This document shows positions 15,001-25,943 of a DNA stretch of 64,000 nt, piece after piece. The notes below the pieces were generated by a model, which saw only the letters and a list, made by a program, of their open reading frames with translations, searched no databases and was not told the origin of the DNA. The position numbers and the translations under genes are program-made. The stretch comes from Piscicola geometra (taxonomy: Eukaryota; Annelida; Clitellata; Hirudinida; Piscicolidae). Numbering within the stretch: position 1 is the first letter of the stretch; every line of letters starts with the position of its first letter. Where the stretch lies: the NCBI GenBank assembly GCA_943735955.1, contig OX030961.1, forward strand, positions 3,086,420-3,150,419. Reading direction: 5' to 3'.

Positions 15001-18000
15001 GCTCCTGGGTTTCCAGTGTTTCCTTGGGAACCTGTTTGTCCAGAAAGACCTGGAAGTCCAGTTCCTCCAACAAAGCCTGGATTACCTGTGTTTCCTGTGA
15101 AAGTATTTTGGTTAATGAAACTTGTTTTCCAACAAACAAAATTCATTAAAAAATAATTTGTGGTTTTGCATTCACTTTTATTCAAATATTTATTCACTTA
15201 TATACCTGGTGATCCAGTGGCTCCAGGGTTCCCAGGCAGGCCTGTATTCCCAAGGGATCCCGTAAAGCCAATATTACCCGCTTGTCCAACAGGCCCAGTG
15301 AAACCGGTAAATCCGTTATCTCCAACGACACCAGGGTCTCCAGGATTTCCAGGTTGTCCTATGGGTCCTGCAGATCCACTTGCACCTTTAGGGCCTGTGA
15401 AGCCAGTAGCCCCTGGAGCTCCTTGAGAGCCCTGCTGACCTGTGCTACCTGGGTTGCCAAAGCCACCAACCAATCCTCTTTCACCAGGTGATCCAGGATT
15501 TCCTGTCGGTCCAGGCCTTCCAATTAAACCTGGGTCTCCTGCAAAGCCCTTGTTTCCTACTGAGCCTTGAAATCCTTCATGGTGTAGATTTTAAATATGA
15601 AAACTTTTAATGAATAAATCCATTAAGGTTTTATTTCTATCCTAAAGTTCTTGGCAAATTTTGCAAAGACTCTTTTTAGTGAGCGATATAAAATCGTTGT
15701 CTATAGAAACATAAACTTTTTCTAAACTTTTAGTTTTACGTATTTTTTCAATTTAGTTTTTTTTCTAGTTATATCATTTACATGAATATTTAACTAAAGT
15801 AAAATGATTTTAAAGTTTGATGTTTATTTTTTTCTCTAAAGATTACTAACAAACTGATAATTACTGATTGCTATTTAATTCAAAAATCTCAATCTCACCT
15901 TGAGGGCCAATAGGTCCTATCGGTCCAGAAAGACCTGTGTCTCCTGGAGAACCTGGTGTACCTGGAAAACCTGGTTGTCCTGTAGCTCCAGCAGGTCCAG
16001 GCAAACCCACGCCACCAGGCAAACCATCCAACCCTCTAACTCCAGGGTCTCCAACCAAGCCAGGAGATCCTGTGAATCCCTTCTGCCCTGTTCCGCCAGT
16101 AGGTCCTAATGGACCGGATTGACCCGGGACCCCCTTAAACCCACTGAGGCCTTGTTCTCCAGTAAAACCAGGGTTTCCTCGCTGACCAGAAGCTCCATCA
16201 GGACCTGGAGAGCCTGGAGAACCAGGTGTTCCAGGGTTTCCAAGTGGACCTGAAAAGCCTGAATTTCCTTGAACTCCGGTTGGTCCTGTACTTCCCGGTG
16301 AACCTGTGAAACCCGTGAAACCAGCATTTCCTGCTCTTCCTGTGAAAAAGAGTATCAGTAAAGATTATTTTATCAATTTATATGCCAAAATCTTACAAAA
16401 GTGTTTCATTCACAATACTAGAATCAACCTTGGATTCCTTGATTTCCCGGTGATCCCTGAATTCCGGTGTCTCCCCTGTCTCCTAAAGGACCAATTGGAC
16501 CCAAAGGTCCTTGAGGCCCCGCAGGTCCTGTATCACCGGAAAATCCTGGACTTCCTTGGTTGCCTTGTAAGCCAGGCACACCTGGAGCTCCATTATTTCC
16601 AGGCGAACCAGCAGGTCCTGGATTTCCCAACGGGCCTTGAGGTCCTATTAACCCGGTTGATCCAGGGATTCCTGTATCGCCTTGATAGTCATTTGCAATA
16701 TTGTTTAGTATTATGGATTTTAAGTTTTATACATTAACTTTTTTTTTACAATTTTAGTTTACTCTTTTTACGCTTATATTAAAATCCTCAGTATCTATTT
16801 ATATTATATAAAACTTCAAGATGAGAGTAAAATACAACTTTAAAAACCTCTTGAGCCTTGAATTCCTGGAATTCCTGCTGGTCCGTCATTACCACGATCT
16901 CCAATCACGCCTTTATCTCCAACAGGACCTGGTTGACCTGGATTGCCTGAAATCCCTGTAGGTCCTCTTGTTCCTTCTAGGCCAGGGCTCCCTGGTGAGC
17001 CACTATTTCCTGTGGGACCAGCAAGGCCTTGCTCTCCAGGTCGACCTGTCAAGCCCGGGTCTCCTTGGTTTCCTTGAAGTCCTGTATTTCCTGGTGATCC
17101 CCCAAAACCTGGAATGCCGATTTGGCCATTTGGTCCTGGAAATCCTACTGGTCCGGTTTGTCCTGGAGGTCCTGGTTGGCCGAGACTTCCTTGTGGTCCA
17201 AGTGGACCTAATGAAAAGTAAAATTTTGCACAATTTCGTGAAAGAATTTGTTTGAATTGAAAATTAGTCATGTATTATGTAAATTTATTTACTTTACAAT
17301 TGAAATATTATTCAAACCGTTCGCTCCAGGTTGGCCAGGATTTCCCACAGGTCCTGGGTTTCCTACGGGACCAGGTGGGCCAGTATTTCCTTGAGAACCA
17401 ACGGGTCCAGGTGAGCCTAGGTCACCAGGTCTTCCAATAAAGCCTGTTGCTCCCGTTTGGCCTGTATTGCCAGCATCTCCAATGTTGCCAAGAGGACCGT
17501 TAATTCCTGGATTTCCTACGCTTCCAGGCAAGCCTGTTTGTCCGGGCTGACCAGGAAAGCCTGTGGTTATAAAATATTTTGTTGTTCAATCTTTTTTTCG
17601 TATCTTTTATTAAAAGTTTTAATGAAGCTTTCAATCTATTTATTTACCTGGGTTTCCAGTGAATCCAACTGGACCTTGGGGTCCAACACCACCAAGGGTT
17701 CCTGGACTTCCTACAGGTCCTGATGGGCCTGAGTTTCCTACTGGTCCATTAGGACCTGAAAGGCCTTGAGGTCCTGGAAATCCTTGCTGTCCTGGTGAAC
17801 CCACAAAACCAGTGTCTCCTGGTATTTAAAAATTAAGAAAATTTATCAATCACTCTGTAAATGTTTTTTACGCATTGAAACACAGTAAAACTTCAAGTTT
17901 GTGCTTTTTCCACATATTTTTTATTCACAATATTTCAAATAGTTTTTACCACTATTATATGATATCTTGAAGAGACTACCTTTTGCTCCAGGATTTCCAG

Positions 18001-18823
18001 GGCTGCCGCTTTGACCAGGTGATCCAGTAGGTCCTGCAGGACCTGGTGGACCATTACTGGCAGGGGCTCCTGGTGTGCCGGGCTGTCCTGGAGTTCCTGT
18101 GAATCCTATTGGTCCATCATTTCCCCTGGGACCTTGGGGACCTTGGTTGCCTGGGAATCCCAACTGTCCACTCGGACCAGGAGGTCCTTTGTTTCCTTGA
18201 GGTCCATTTGGTCCAGGGGCTCCATTGAAGCCTGGAGATCCTGGAAAGCCAAGCTGACCAGAATTTCCATTAGGTCCTGGTGACCCACTAGGACCGATGG
18301 GACCAGGACTACCGGATCTTCCTGGATTGCCTGGAGAACCTTGGCTTCCTTGAGCTCCATTGGGTCCTGGAAAGCCTGCTTGTCCGTTGTTTCCAGGCTG
18401 ACCAGACACTCCAGATTGACCAGGCAAACCAGGAGAGCCTGGAAAACCATTTTGTCCGTCACTGCCCCTTGGTCCCATAGGCCCGGAAGATCCTGTGTCT
18501 CCTTGTAAACCTGGAAGACCTGGGAATCCTTGAGGTCCACTATTTCCTGGAAAGCCTGACTGTCCTTGTGTTCCAGGATTTCCATCCGATCCTTGAAGTA
18601 AAATTAATAGTCATTCAAAGTTATCATCAACCTATCGTCATTTCCAAAACTTAAGAATTTTTGTGCTCACCTGGTTGACCGGGTAATCCCGACTGTCCAG
18701 ATGCTCCCACGGGTCCTGGATTCCCATTAAAACCAGGATTGCCTGCAATTCCTTGATTTCCAGTGTTTCCTGTGTTTCCAGTGTTCCCTGGAGGACCTGG
18801 AGGTCCAGTTGCTCCTGTTGAAC
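1..18823 (-). other. 41 triple-helix exons of the collagen gene (coordinate list)
   Basis: Helix exons in transcript order: 18671-18823, 17980-18591, 17648-17818, 17318-17560, 16848-17207, 16429-16680, 15899-16339, 15206-15565, 14744-15094, 14336-14560, 13941-14255, 13480-13836, 12896-13273, 12511-12735, 12086-12436, 11763-11987, 11019-11594, 10323-10673, 10004-10228, 9510-9869, 9170-9421, 8798-9040, 8436-8696, 8056-8343, 7436-7876, 7056-7280, 6675-6962, 6014-6535, 5349-5780, 4823-5218, 4402-4683, 3951-4184, 3444-3884, 2997-3347, 2858-2920, 2521-2718, 1946-2404, 1594-1845, 703-1482, 333-530, and 1-256 (open at the edge). Introns are AT-rich, mostly about 75-350 bp, and free of large repeats. 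Three exons (13480-13836, 4402-4683, 703-1482) are not multiples of 9 bp and contain the breaks [14 protein letters not shown] and GQSIQG. Exon 11763-11987 uses a GC donor; the others use GT. Confidence 0.88.
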
Positions 18824-19887
18824 CTGGAAGAATTATGTAAATCAAATTTAATGTTTTTTCAAAAATACAAATATTAAATAATCACGAATCTTTTCAAGAT
18901 TTCAACCTTTTGGCAGGCTTTCCGCGCAAATAAGAGACTGCAGTACAGACACTTTTTGAGTGAGTTCTTCATAGTTTCGGACTCTCAAAACGTCGACATT
19001 GTTAGGAACAGAAGCTATGTTTCGCATCGTTGTGTAGCCGACGTCCATGTTGAGGTTTTCGTAGTTGGACAAGAGCAGACACTCAATCTTTATGCCCATG
19101 AACTTCAGCAAGTTTGCTTGGATCACCGTATTCTCCGGGTAGTCGGCTCTTCCGTCACTGATCAGTACCATCACTTTCTTGGCGAAATTTCTTGGGCTGA
19201 CCTTTAAATTAAATTTTAATTAGTGCTTTATTTTTTCTTATTTTTAAAGAACAATTATTTCATATTATTTATCATTTATGAGTGAATTCGTTTATTTAAC
19301 CTAGACTTTCACAAGCACTTTAACTCGTATCTCACTTGGATAATGCCTTGAAGGGCGATTTGCAAAGCTTTTGTGATGTCAGTTGAGCCAGGGCTTTCTC
19401 TGGGCATATCTCTGAGAGTAGTTATTATGGTGCTTCGGGAATCGGTCAAGGCCAGTCTGACCGTGGCATCGCTGGAGAAAGTCAACGCGCCTACTCTGAC
19501 AATGCCCAACTGCAAACTTGACGAGACATCCCCTATGAAGTTCTTGAGCAGCTGCCAGTCATTGTTCGTAATGCTAGAGCTTGAGTCGAGCAAGAAAATC
19601 ACGTCCATTGGAACCCTGCATGTCGATACTACGAAGGGAGGATGAAAGTTTGTGTGTTTCAAATAAACAACGCTATTATGATTTAGGATGTCTATATTAA
19701 TACTGCTAAAAATGTATTATAAAATAGTATATAAATCCAACTTTCAATATTAATTTTACAATTAATTAAAAACAGTCCTTTTAGAAGTAAAATAATTTGT
19801 TTTTATACGTTGAGAAAAGGTCGTCTGAATGGAAAGAAAGAGGGCCAATAAGAAAATCCATCTAGCGCTCTTTGAAGGAGGATTCAT
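1..19887 (-). CDS. Giant VWA-domain collagen, 5' part of gene (44 exons seen, 3' end beyond window)
   Basis: A secreted extracellular-matrix protein. In order it has a signal peptide (residues 1 to about 25), one von Willebrand factor A domain (about 30-220) and a Gly-X-Y triple helix that starts at about residue 223 and continues for about 4,460 residues to the window edge. The helix is poor in Lys and has no Cys that I could see. It is rich in Asn, Gln, Ser, Phe (X position) and Thr (Y position). In the exon 13941-14255, 14 of 35 triplets have Thr at Y and only 3 have Pro. All helix exons are phase 1-1, splitting a Gly codon after its first G. For scale, a fibrillar collagen helix has about 1,014 residues, so this one is at least four times longer. 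The C-terminal part is outside the window, so fibrillar-type propeptides cannot be excluded. Annelid cuticle collagens are the closest known type in length and Thr content; that assignment is inferred. The family call is certain, the subtype is not. Confidence 0.93.
18907..19628 (-). other. VWA domain, two exons (19336-19628 and 18907-19201)
   Basis: The two exons join in phase 0 across a 134-bp intron and encode one VWA domain. The metal-ion-dependent adhesion site appears complete: DSSSS after the strand VIFLL (the DxSxS motif), the Thr in GSTDITKAL, and the Asp in [11 protein letters not shown] Cys just before the domain and one in the closing helix (SLICAE) could form the usual bridge. 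The domain then passes directly into Gly-X-Y sequence. VWA domains in collagens and matrilins bind other matrix proteins or collagen through the metal site. An intact site suggests a working ligand-binding head on this long rod. Confidence 0.92.
19809..19887 (-). other. Exon 1 of the collagen gene: signal peptide
   Basis: Read on the minus strand from the ATG at 19887-19885. It encodes 26 residues beginning [10 protein letters not shown], then the hydrophobic core [10 protein letters not shown], then a short polar stretch QTTFSQ. This is a textbook secretory signal with basic residues in the n-region and likely cleavage near FSQ. The exon ends in phase 1 at a GTATAA donor. The phase fits the TAG acceptor of the first VWA exon at 19628, giving a joined Leu codon. 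An out-of-frame ATG lies within the same exon but gives no signal-like peptide, which favours the start chosen here. Confidence 0.75.
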
Positions 19888-22591
19888 TCTAACTACCTAA
19901 AGACCCTGTTGGAGGTGGTGGTTGTGGTTAAAATCATTTAAATTTCAATTGACTGCCGCTTCTTTGATCATTTAAATGACAAAGTTTGCTCACTATGTGG
20001 TCTGATCACATCTGAAGCTGTGAGCTATCTGAAGAATCTTCGTGATCTTTTTTGTGATTCAGTTCGATATGTAATTAAATAATATTTCATAATTTATAAT
20101 GATTTTTTCATTGAAAGAAGATTCTTTTATGCTTTATCGTGCCACTCAAACAACGTCACTGATCCTAACAATGTCATTATTCTAATTCAATAAGTTTCAT
20201 AGTTTTCAAGAAGCATTCTCGAGCCAGCCACTTGCATAAAGAAAAGCATATTTTATAAAAGTAAAAAAATACAAAATAACATTCGGTTTTCATTGTCTAA
20301 TGTTGGAAGAGCTTTTGTAAAAGAATTAGGCATTCATTAGAGCTGAAGATTACAATGATGAACTTTAAAGTTTTGGCTAGGTTTAACGGAATTATAGTCA
20401 TTAACTTAGATCACAAATGTCAAGAACGGGTTAATGCATAATGGCCTACATCGGAACAATAGGTGCGTTGCCTTTCTCAGTTGTTAGCGTGTCAAATAGA
20501 AGGAAGCTCAATGTATGTGGCTCTCAGGTCAAATCGCCAATCATGCATACCCAAAAGCTCCGAGGGTGTCGTTGAGTCTTTTTGCGTAATCTTGCTTTTT
20601 AAAGAGGGAATTTCATGCAAAAAACGTGCATTTCACTATTGCTCTTTGGCCACATCACAAACTCTTTTGTTCTAGTCGTGCCATCTCGACGTTTACTATA
20701 AATAGCGATCATTTTAGCCAAATCATCACCTACAATATGTATATGTTTTTTCTAAAGAAGCCTCTAGAACTTTGTATAAGACATTGTTAAGCCTAATCTT
20801 ATAATGGCCTAGAAGCTCATTATTATGTTCTTCATCTCTTTAATCTCTTGCCAGATAGTTCACTCATTACAATTAATTAAAGGAATATTTTAAATTTATG
20901 ATTTTAAAATATAAAAAGTAGAATAAAATCTAATAAATAAATTTAACTTTTTTATTCAAGTTATTTAATAATATAGGTTAAATTTTTACCTTTTTTTGGA
21001 TTCAAAGTAGAATGATGATGAAAATCAGAGTGTAGAGAAGGAACGTTTGAAGAAGGAGGATGAAGAGGAGGATGAAACTGAGGTCCAAGAGAAGTGACGA
21101 ACCTCCTATTTTAGCCTCTTTTTACGTCTCTTAACCACCCTTAATATTTAAAAATAATTAGAGCTAATGGATTAATTTTATTTAAATTTTTAAACCTTTT
21201 TTGAAGTATCCAAAAATTCAATAGGCAGACAAAAACTTGTCGTCTCGTTCTGCTGCCTATCAAACTTGAAAGAGAACTGCTCAGGATATCTTTATAAGCG
21301 CCTCAACAATTAATCTATTGATTGGTTGTATCGTCAAATTGTATAACTTTTGTTATATAAAGTTAAAGTTTATATAGGCCCCTGAATAGGCCCAGACAAT
21401 GCAAAAGAATTTCACATTGTAGCTCAACGTGCCAGCAGACATTTTAATTTATCATTTACTTTTTATTATTTTACAAGCACTTGTTCATTCATGTGGTTTA
21501 CTTATTTTTTTTCCTTTCCTTTTTGAGAAGCATAATTATTAATCATGCAAAACCTAAGCCTAGTACTTCTCTGAGCCTAACCATGCCGTCAAACACCTTT
21601 TCCTTCCTCAGTATAGGCTTCACAAATTTTCTTTAAAACTTCAAAATTCTCATTGCAATTCATGGCGATTCAGTGAATAGTGTTTTTTATATGTTGTTTC
21701 TTCGTGAGAAATAAAAGCGTGAACATGTTAACAGCACAGAACCTCACGACTTATTATATAAAAAAAGTTTCGCCATTCATTCTGAATTTCGTCGGTAAAA
21801 TTCTTAATTTAATCTGTTCTTTATGCACTCATGCAATAAATCTTTTGAGAGACAGTGACGCGTACAGGAATGCCTTCGCAACGGCAACATGAATTCCACA
21901 AGGGGGATCCAGTCAATTCACCCCTCAAAACCAACTCAAAATTGGCTCGATTATACACATAATATGGTTTACATTTATTTTTTTTAATGATAAAAAGCAT
22001 TACAAAATATAACATAGTTTATAATGTATATAATAAATAATTAAATATAAATTAACATATAAAATGTTTTTGAAAATATTAAATATATTATTTAATAATT
22101 TATTTTGCATTTAATAATTCATTTTCTATTTAATAATTTATTTTCTCTTTAATAATTTATTTTCTATTTAATAATTTATTTTCTCTTTAATAATTTATTT
22201 TCTATTTAATAATTCATTTGCTATTTATTAATTTATTTTCTATTTAATGAGTTATATTGCTTTTAATGAGTTATTTTGCCTTTAATAATTTATTGACAAA
22301 TTTATTTTGCACTCAGCTATTTATTTTTATCATCGTGGAAGACAAAAAATTGTCTTATAAAGCTTAAAACATACAGGCATAGTTCTTTGAATCTATTTTA
22401 TTTAGAAAGCTCTTTTGACTTACATGACCTTTAAAATAGTTAGAAACTTGCCTTAATGCACGTCATCCATTATTACTTCCCTTTGACGTTTTCTTTTTCC
22501 AAGAGTTCTCTCAATTAAATGGTTTTCATTTATTTCTGTTTAGTTTAGTTTAGGGGAGTACTGCACTAATAGTTGCGACTAAATATATATA
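19888..22591. other. Upstream flank of the collagen gene, no gene recognised
   Basis: AT-rich DNA with no coding region I can support. One acidic, lysine-rich open stretch of about 28 codons ends with a stop near 21098 and follows a pyrimidine-rich tract. It could be a terminal exon, but nothing joins it to an upstream exon. The collagen promoter should lie within the first few hundred bases to the right of 19887; I see no clear TATA box there. Confidence 0.5.
22085..22310. repeat. AT-rich minisatellite, about 19-bp unit
   Basis: About eleven imperfect tandem copies of a 19-bp unit close to TTTAATAATTTATTTTCTC. Copies alternate between CTC and CTA at the end, which suggests a 38-bp higher-order pair in the middle. 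No coding capacity. Confidence 0.8.
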
Positions 22592-23139
22592 TTTACATGC
22601 AGTGGCGCAACCAGGGGGGGGCTGGGGGGGGCTCAAGCCCCCCCCAGACCTTTTCAAAGGGTCTCACAGTTTTTCGAAAATCGATGAGTTTTTTTGGTGG
22701 GGGGGGGGGGGGTAATGAATTTTTCAATATGCCATAGAACAATGATATTTTCTCTGGAGGGCTATCGGGTCTTTATCTCACGAAATATTTCATATATCAA
22801 CACAGAAAATAGAGATCCCACCAAAATAACACTAACTTGTCACAAATTCTGAGAAGAAATAGAGCACCACTAGACCTTAACTACGCTTTTAAATCTTTAC
22901 ACTTTTTATATTTAAATTTTTTAATCCATGACACAGTATATAAAGAACAAATCAGATAGACAAAATAACTCTCGAGCTTTCAGAATTATCCAACATTCAT
23001 GGAAAGGATGCTGAAACTGTGTGAAGACAGCTCAAAATCACATCAACACATCAAGTTTACGTGCCAATCAGTCTGATGATCAGACTCTGATCTCATTGCA
23101 TGTATCGAACTGCAAGAATTATTTTGAGCAACAAGCCTT

Positions 23140-23263
23140 CAGCCCGAGTTGCATTATATGCTCGATGTTGTTCTGAGTCTGCCAGTTACTTCATCAGATG
23201 CAGAAAGAGCATTTTCTAAACTTCGGCTTATTAAAATTCATCTTAAGACGACTGTATCTGCAT
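23140..23263 (+). pseudogene. C-terminal hAT transposase fragment (outer element)
   Basis: The translation contains LPVTSSDAERAFSKLRLIK, the conserved core of the hAT C-terminal dimerisation region. The frame is interrupted at 23264 by the nested element and resumes after 24827, where it soon degenerates. The upstream catalytic part of the transposase is missing. It is a relic, useful mainly to type the outer element. Confidence 0.85.
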
Positions 23264-23279
23264 TAGAGGTCGGACTTGG

Positions 23280-23490
23280 ACGATTTTTCATTCCCGGTCC
23301 CGTCCCGTTCCCGAAATTTGTTTTCCCGTCCCGTCCCGTTCCCGATGGGACATCAGAATTTTGATTCCCGTCCCGTCCCGTTCCCGAAATTTGTTTTCCC
23401 GTCCCGTCCCGTTCCCGATGGGACATCAGAATTTTGATTCCCGTCCCGTCCCGTTCCCGCAACTCGATTCCCAGTCCCGACCTGTTCCCG
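23280..23490. repeat. Left subterminal repeat block of the nested hAT
   Basis: A roughly 66-bp module containing TTTCCCGTCCCGTCCCG, TTCCCGATGGGACATCAG and TTTTGATTCCCG is repeated in tandem. A related but less regular block lies at the other end (24610-24800). Both read C-rich on the plus strand, so they are direct rather than inverted copies. Subterminal repeats of this kind are transposase-binding arrays in other hAT elements. Confidence 0.75.
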
Positions 23491-23649
23491 AAACTTTTTT
23501 GTTTTTTATTCATTTTCACTGGTCTCAAACTTGCTAGTTCTAACATTTCTTAAAATTTATTATTTGAAACTCAGAGAATATTTTTTTTAATAAAATTTAA
23601 AAAAACAAGTTTTAAATTTCAAATATTTATTGAAATGAAAGTATTGAAG

Positions 23650-24006
23650 TTAGTCATTGTTTTTGAGTAATTCAATCAAGGTTTTATTGATTTTCACACG
23701 GGTTAAACCGTTAAAAGTTTCAGCTTTCAAATGAGATGACTTTGGGTCTGAAGTTAAACGACCACATATTGAAAAATTCCGTTCGAAGGAAATATAACTT
23801 GCAGATATGGCTACTTCTTGTAGTATTTGAAAATTGCTTATTTTACTCAAATAAAATAAAACATCTTTATAATCTTCACTTTTGTTGGGACGTAATTGTG
23901 AATATTTGTATAATTCATCCTCTTTTGACTTTTTTTCTTCGTTCATTACTATTAATTCTTCAATAATGTTAGAAATATGTTTTTTGACAACATTCTTATT
24001 CTCCAC
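23650..24006 (-). pseudogene. C-terminal hAT transposase fragment (nested element)
   Basis: An open stretch of about 118 codons contains EVAISASYISFERNFSICGR followed by LTSDPKSSHLKAETFNGL. This matches the hAT dimerisation region (the S/T-x-x-x-ER-x-FS core, then a run of polar residues and a Lys/Asn-rich helix). There is no ATG at the open end and no catalytic core. It is the tail of a transposase, oriented opposite to that of the host element. Confidence 0.8.
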
Positions 24007-25217
24007 AACTGCACATATGGAATCATTCGTTTAATTTGATAGTATAATAATTTTATTATAATTTTTACTTTATAAAAACAAACATCATAGGTCTAAATAA
24101 CCATCATTTGTTTTTTTCTCAACGGCACTGCAGCTTGGTCTGGCTGTACAAAATAGAATTAAATTTTCTCTAATGAAAGTCTTGGTATTTATTTCTTTTC
24201 TATCCCAAACTTTTTTCCTATTATTCTTTCATACTGGGGATGCAACAGACATGCTGCCATATGAATAAGATCAATGGCATCTTTTCTTTTGTCGAAATGA
24301 TCAACTGAGCATTCAACTGGAAATTAATCATTCAAATTCAAAGTATTAATTTATAAAATGAAAATAATTTAACTGACCATTTTGATTTAATCTGACAAGT
24401 TTTCATCATCACCCATTTGTTCTTATCTCCCTAATATTTGGACTCACCATAACAACTTCAAATGTAGTGTTAGAGATTTTGACATTGGCAATGGTTATAC
24501 ATTTCTATTGCATTTAATACTTATTTTAAGTACGGAGTATCGATGAAATAAAGATTTCCATACTTAGGAGTTTGCTGAAAAATCATTGTTAAAGAATCCA
24601 ATCCCAATAACTGTTATTCCCGTTTTTCCCGTTCCCGAATTAAAAGTTGATTCCCGTTCCCGTTTTTTCCCGTTCCCGATTTTAATGTTGATTCCCGTTC
24701 CCGTCCCGAAAACCTATTCCCGGTTCCCGACTTTTCCCGTCCCGAAATAAATTTTCATTCCCGTTCCCGCGGGAGTCCCGCGGGTACCCGGTCAGATCGG
24801 GTACCCGGTCCGACCTCTAATCTGCATGTCGTTTGCATAGCTTGTTTGAGAATATCTGCTACCAAAGCCGCTACTGTACTTCTTCCAGTAAATGAAATGG
24901 TGAAACAATTTTCACAAACTGATCGAAAAATTATTTTGTAACTGAGAACACATCAAAATTTAGTTTAAACTAAATATTTGAAATTTTTTTTAGACTGTTT
25001 AGGATCTCATATCAAACTTATTTTGAAATGTAACTTATAAAATTAAAATTTATTGTACAAAATATGTGAAAAAACTCGGGATAAAAACAGAAAAAAAATA
25101 TAAAAATTGATGTTGCAAAACGCAACAGCTGCGGTAAATGGATTAAACAATTAATTTTTTTTTACTAAAGTTGAGCCCCCCCCAGCATTTTTTGCTGGTT
25201 GCGCCCCTGTTTACATG

Positions 25218-25902
25218 TTTGTGTGAGGTTATTCGGTAGTTTAAGTGAGTTTTAATTCATTTTTGTGTTTCTTAGCATATTGGTGCACATTCACATAAAA
25301 TGCCTATTATACATGCACGTTGAGCATACTTTTTACGCCAGGTATCGAGCAATAACGCTCGTCACGACTGCCTTCGATGATTGAGTCGATTTCAAGAATT
25401 CTCCAGTCGAGTTGTAACAGAATTCTTCTCGGAGGGAAACTTGAGTGTTTCATAATGAGTCTTTGGCTGTTAAAATGACCACGTTTTCCAAACCCTAGTT
25501 TCGATGGCGTTTGTTCTCGAGTGGTAATCTTTGCGTTAGTATACTTTGTGGCTGTTTTTGACAGCGTTTAATTTTGTTCATTGATTTGCCCCATCTTTCT
25601 TACAAGCATTAAACTTGTCAAAAACCCGTTTTGAAAAACACTTTTACGCTGAGATTTTCATGCTAAAAGTCTGAAAGACTTGTTTGAACAAAATGAATTG
25701 TTCCTTGTGCACGTGATTAGTTCGGAGGCATAAATTTCCTGACAGCTGCTGAATAAGACGAGCATAACGAACTGCATTATGAAGCAGAAATGGAGCACGA
25801 AGCAGTTAACGAATTGTGACATAACGTGACCTCAGACAATCGAGCATTGTGCCCATTAACTCCATAGAGACTTTTCTGTCATAGCACTGCAGCAACTGTT
25901 CA
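25218..25902. other. Spacer between hAT and LINE insertions
   Basis: No gene, RNA hairpin or repeat recognised. The sequence is less AT-rich than the flanks and has no long open frame. It is the original host sequence into which the hAT element inserted, possibly itself old repeat DNA. Confidence 0.4.

Positions 25903-25943
<41 letters not shown>

Larger units (their letters stand above)
23264..24819. mobile_element. Second hAT element nested in the first (1,556 bp)
   Basis: The left end reads TAGAGGTCGGACTTGG and the reverse complement of the right end reads TAGAGGTCGGACCGGG. Both sides carry the 8-bp target duplication ATCTGCAT (23256-23263 and 24820-24827). It lies inside the transposase remnant of the outer element, so it is younger. 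Each end carries a block of CCCGTCCCGTTCCCG-like subterminal repeats, and the interior holds a transposase C-terminus on the minus strand. It is too short to be a full autonomous copy. Confidence 0.9.
22600..25209. mobile_element. hAT-type DNA transposon remnant, carrying a second transposon inside
   Basis: The ends are inverted repeats. The left end reads CAGTGGCGCAACCAG and the reverse complement of the right end reads CAGGGGCGCAACCAG. The element is flanked on both sides by the identical 8-bp target duplication TTTACATG (22592-22599 and 25210-25217). Terminal CAG and an 8-bp duplication are hallmarks of the hAT superfamily. Next to each terminus the ends also carry long C- or G-rich runs. 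Without the nested insert (23264-24819 plus one target copy) it is only about 1.05 kb and keeps just the C-terminal part of a transposase, so it is a dead, internally deleted copy. Confidence 0.9.

Noticed and set aside
290..18500. Many plus-strand Pro-rich and Ser/Thr-rich open frames opposite the collagen exons
   Set aside because: They are the antisense of Gly-X-Y codons, which rarely give stops. They have no start context, domains or splice pattern of their own.
20998..21098. Acidic 28-codon piece resembling a terminal exon
   Set aside because: It follows a pyrimidine tract and ends in a stop, but no upstream exon or family could be found, so it is not called as a gene.
23238..23546. Minus-strand Gly/Arg/Asp-rich frame at the left arm of the nested hAT
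   Set aside because: It arises from the C-rich subterminal repeats and crosses the transposon border.
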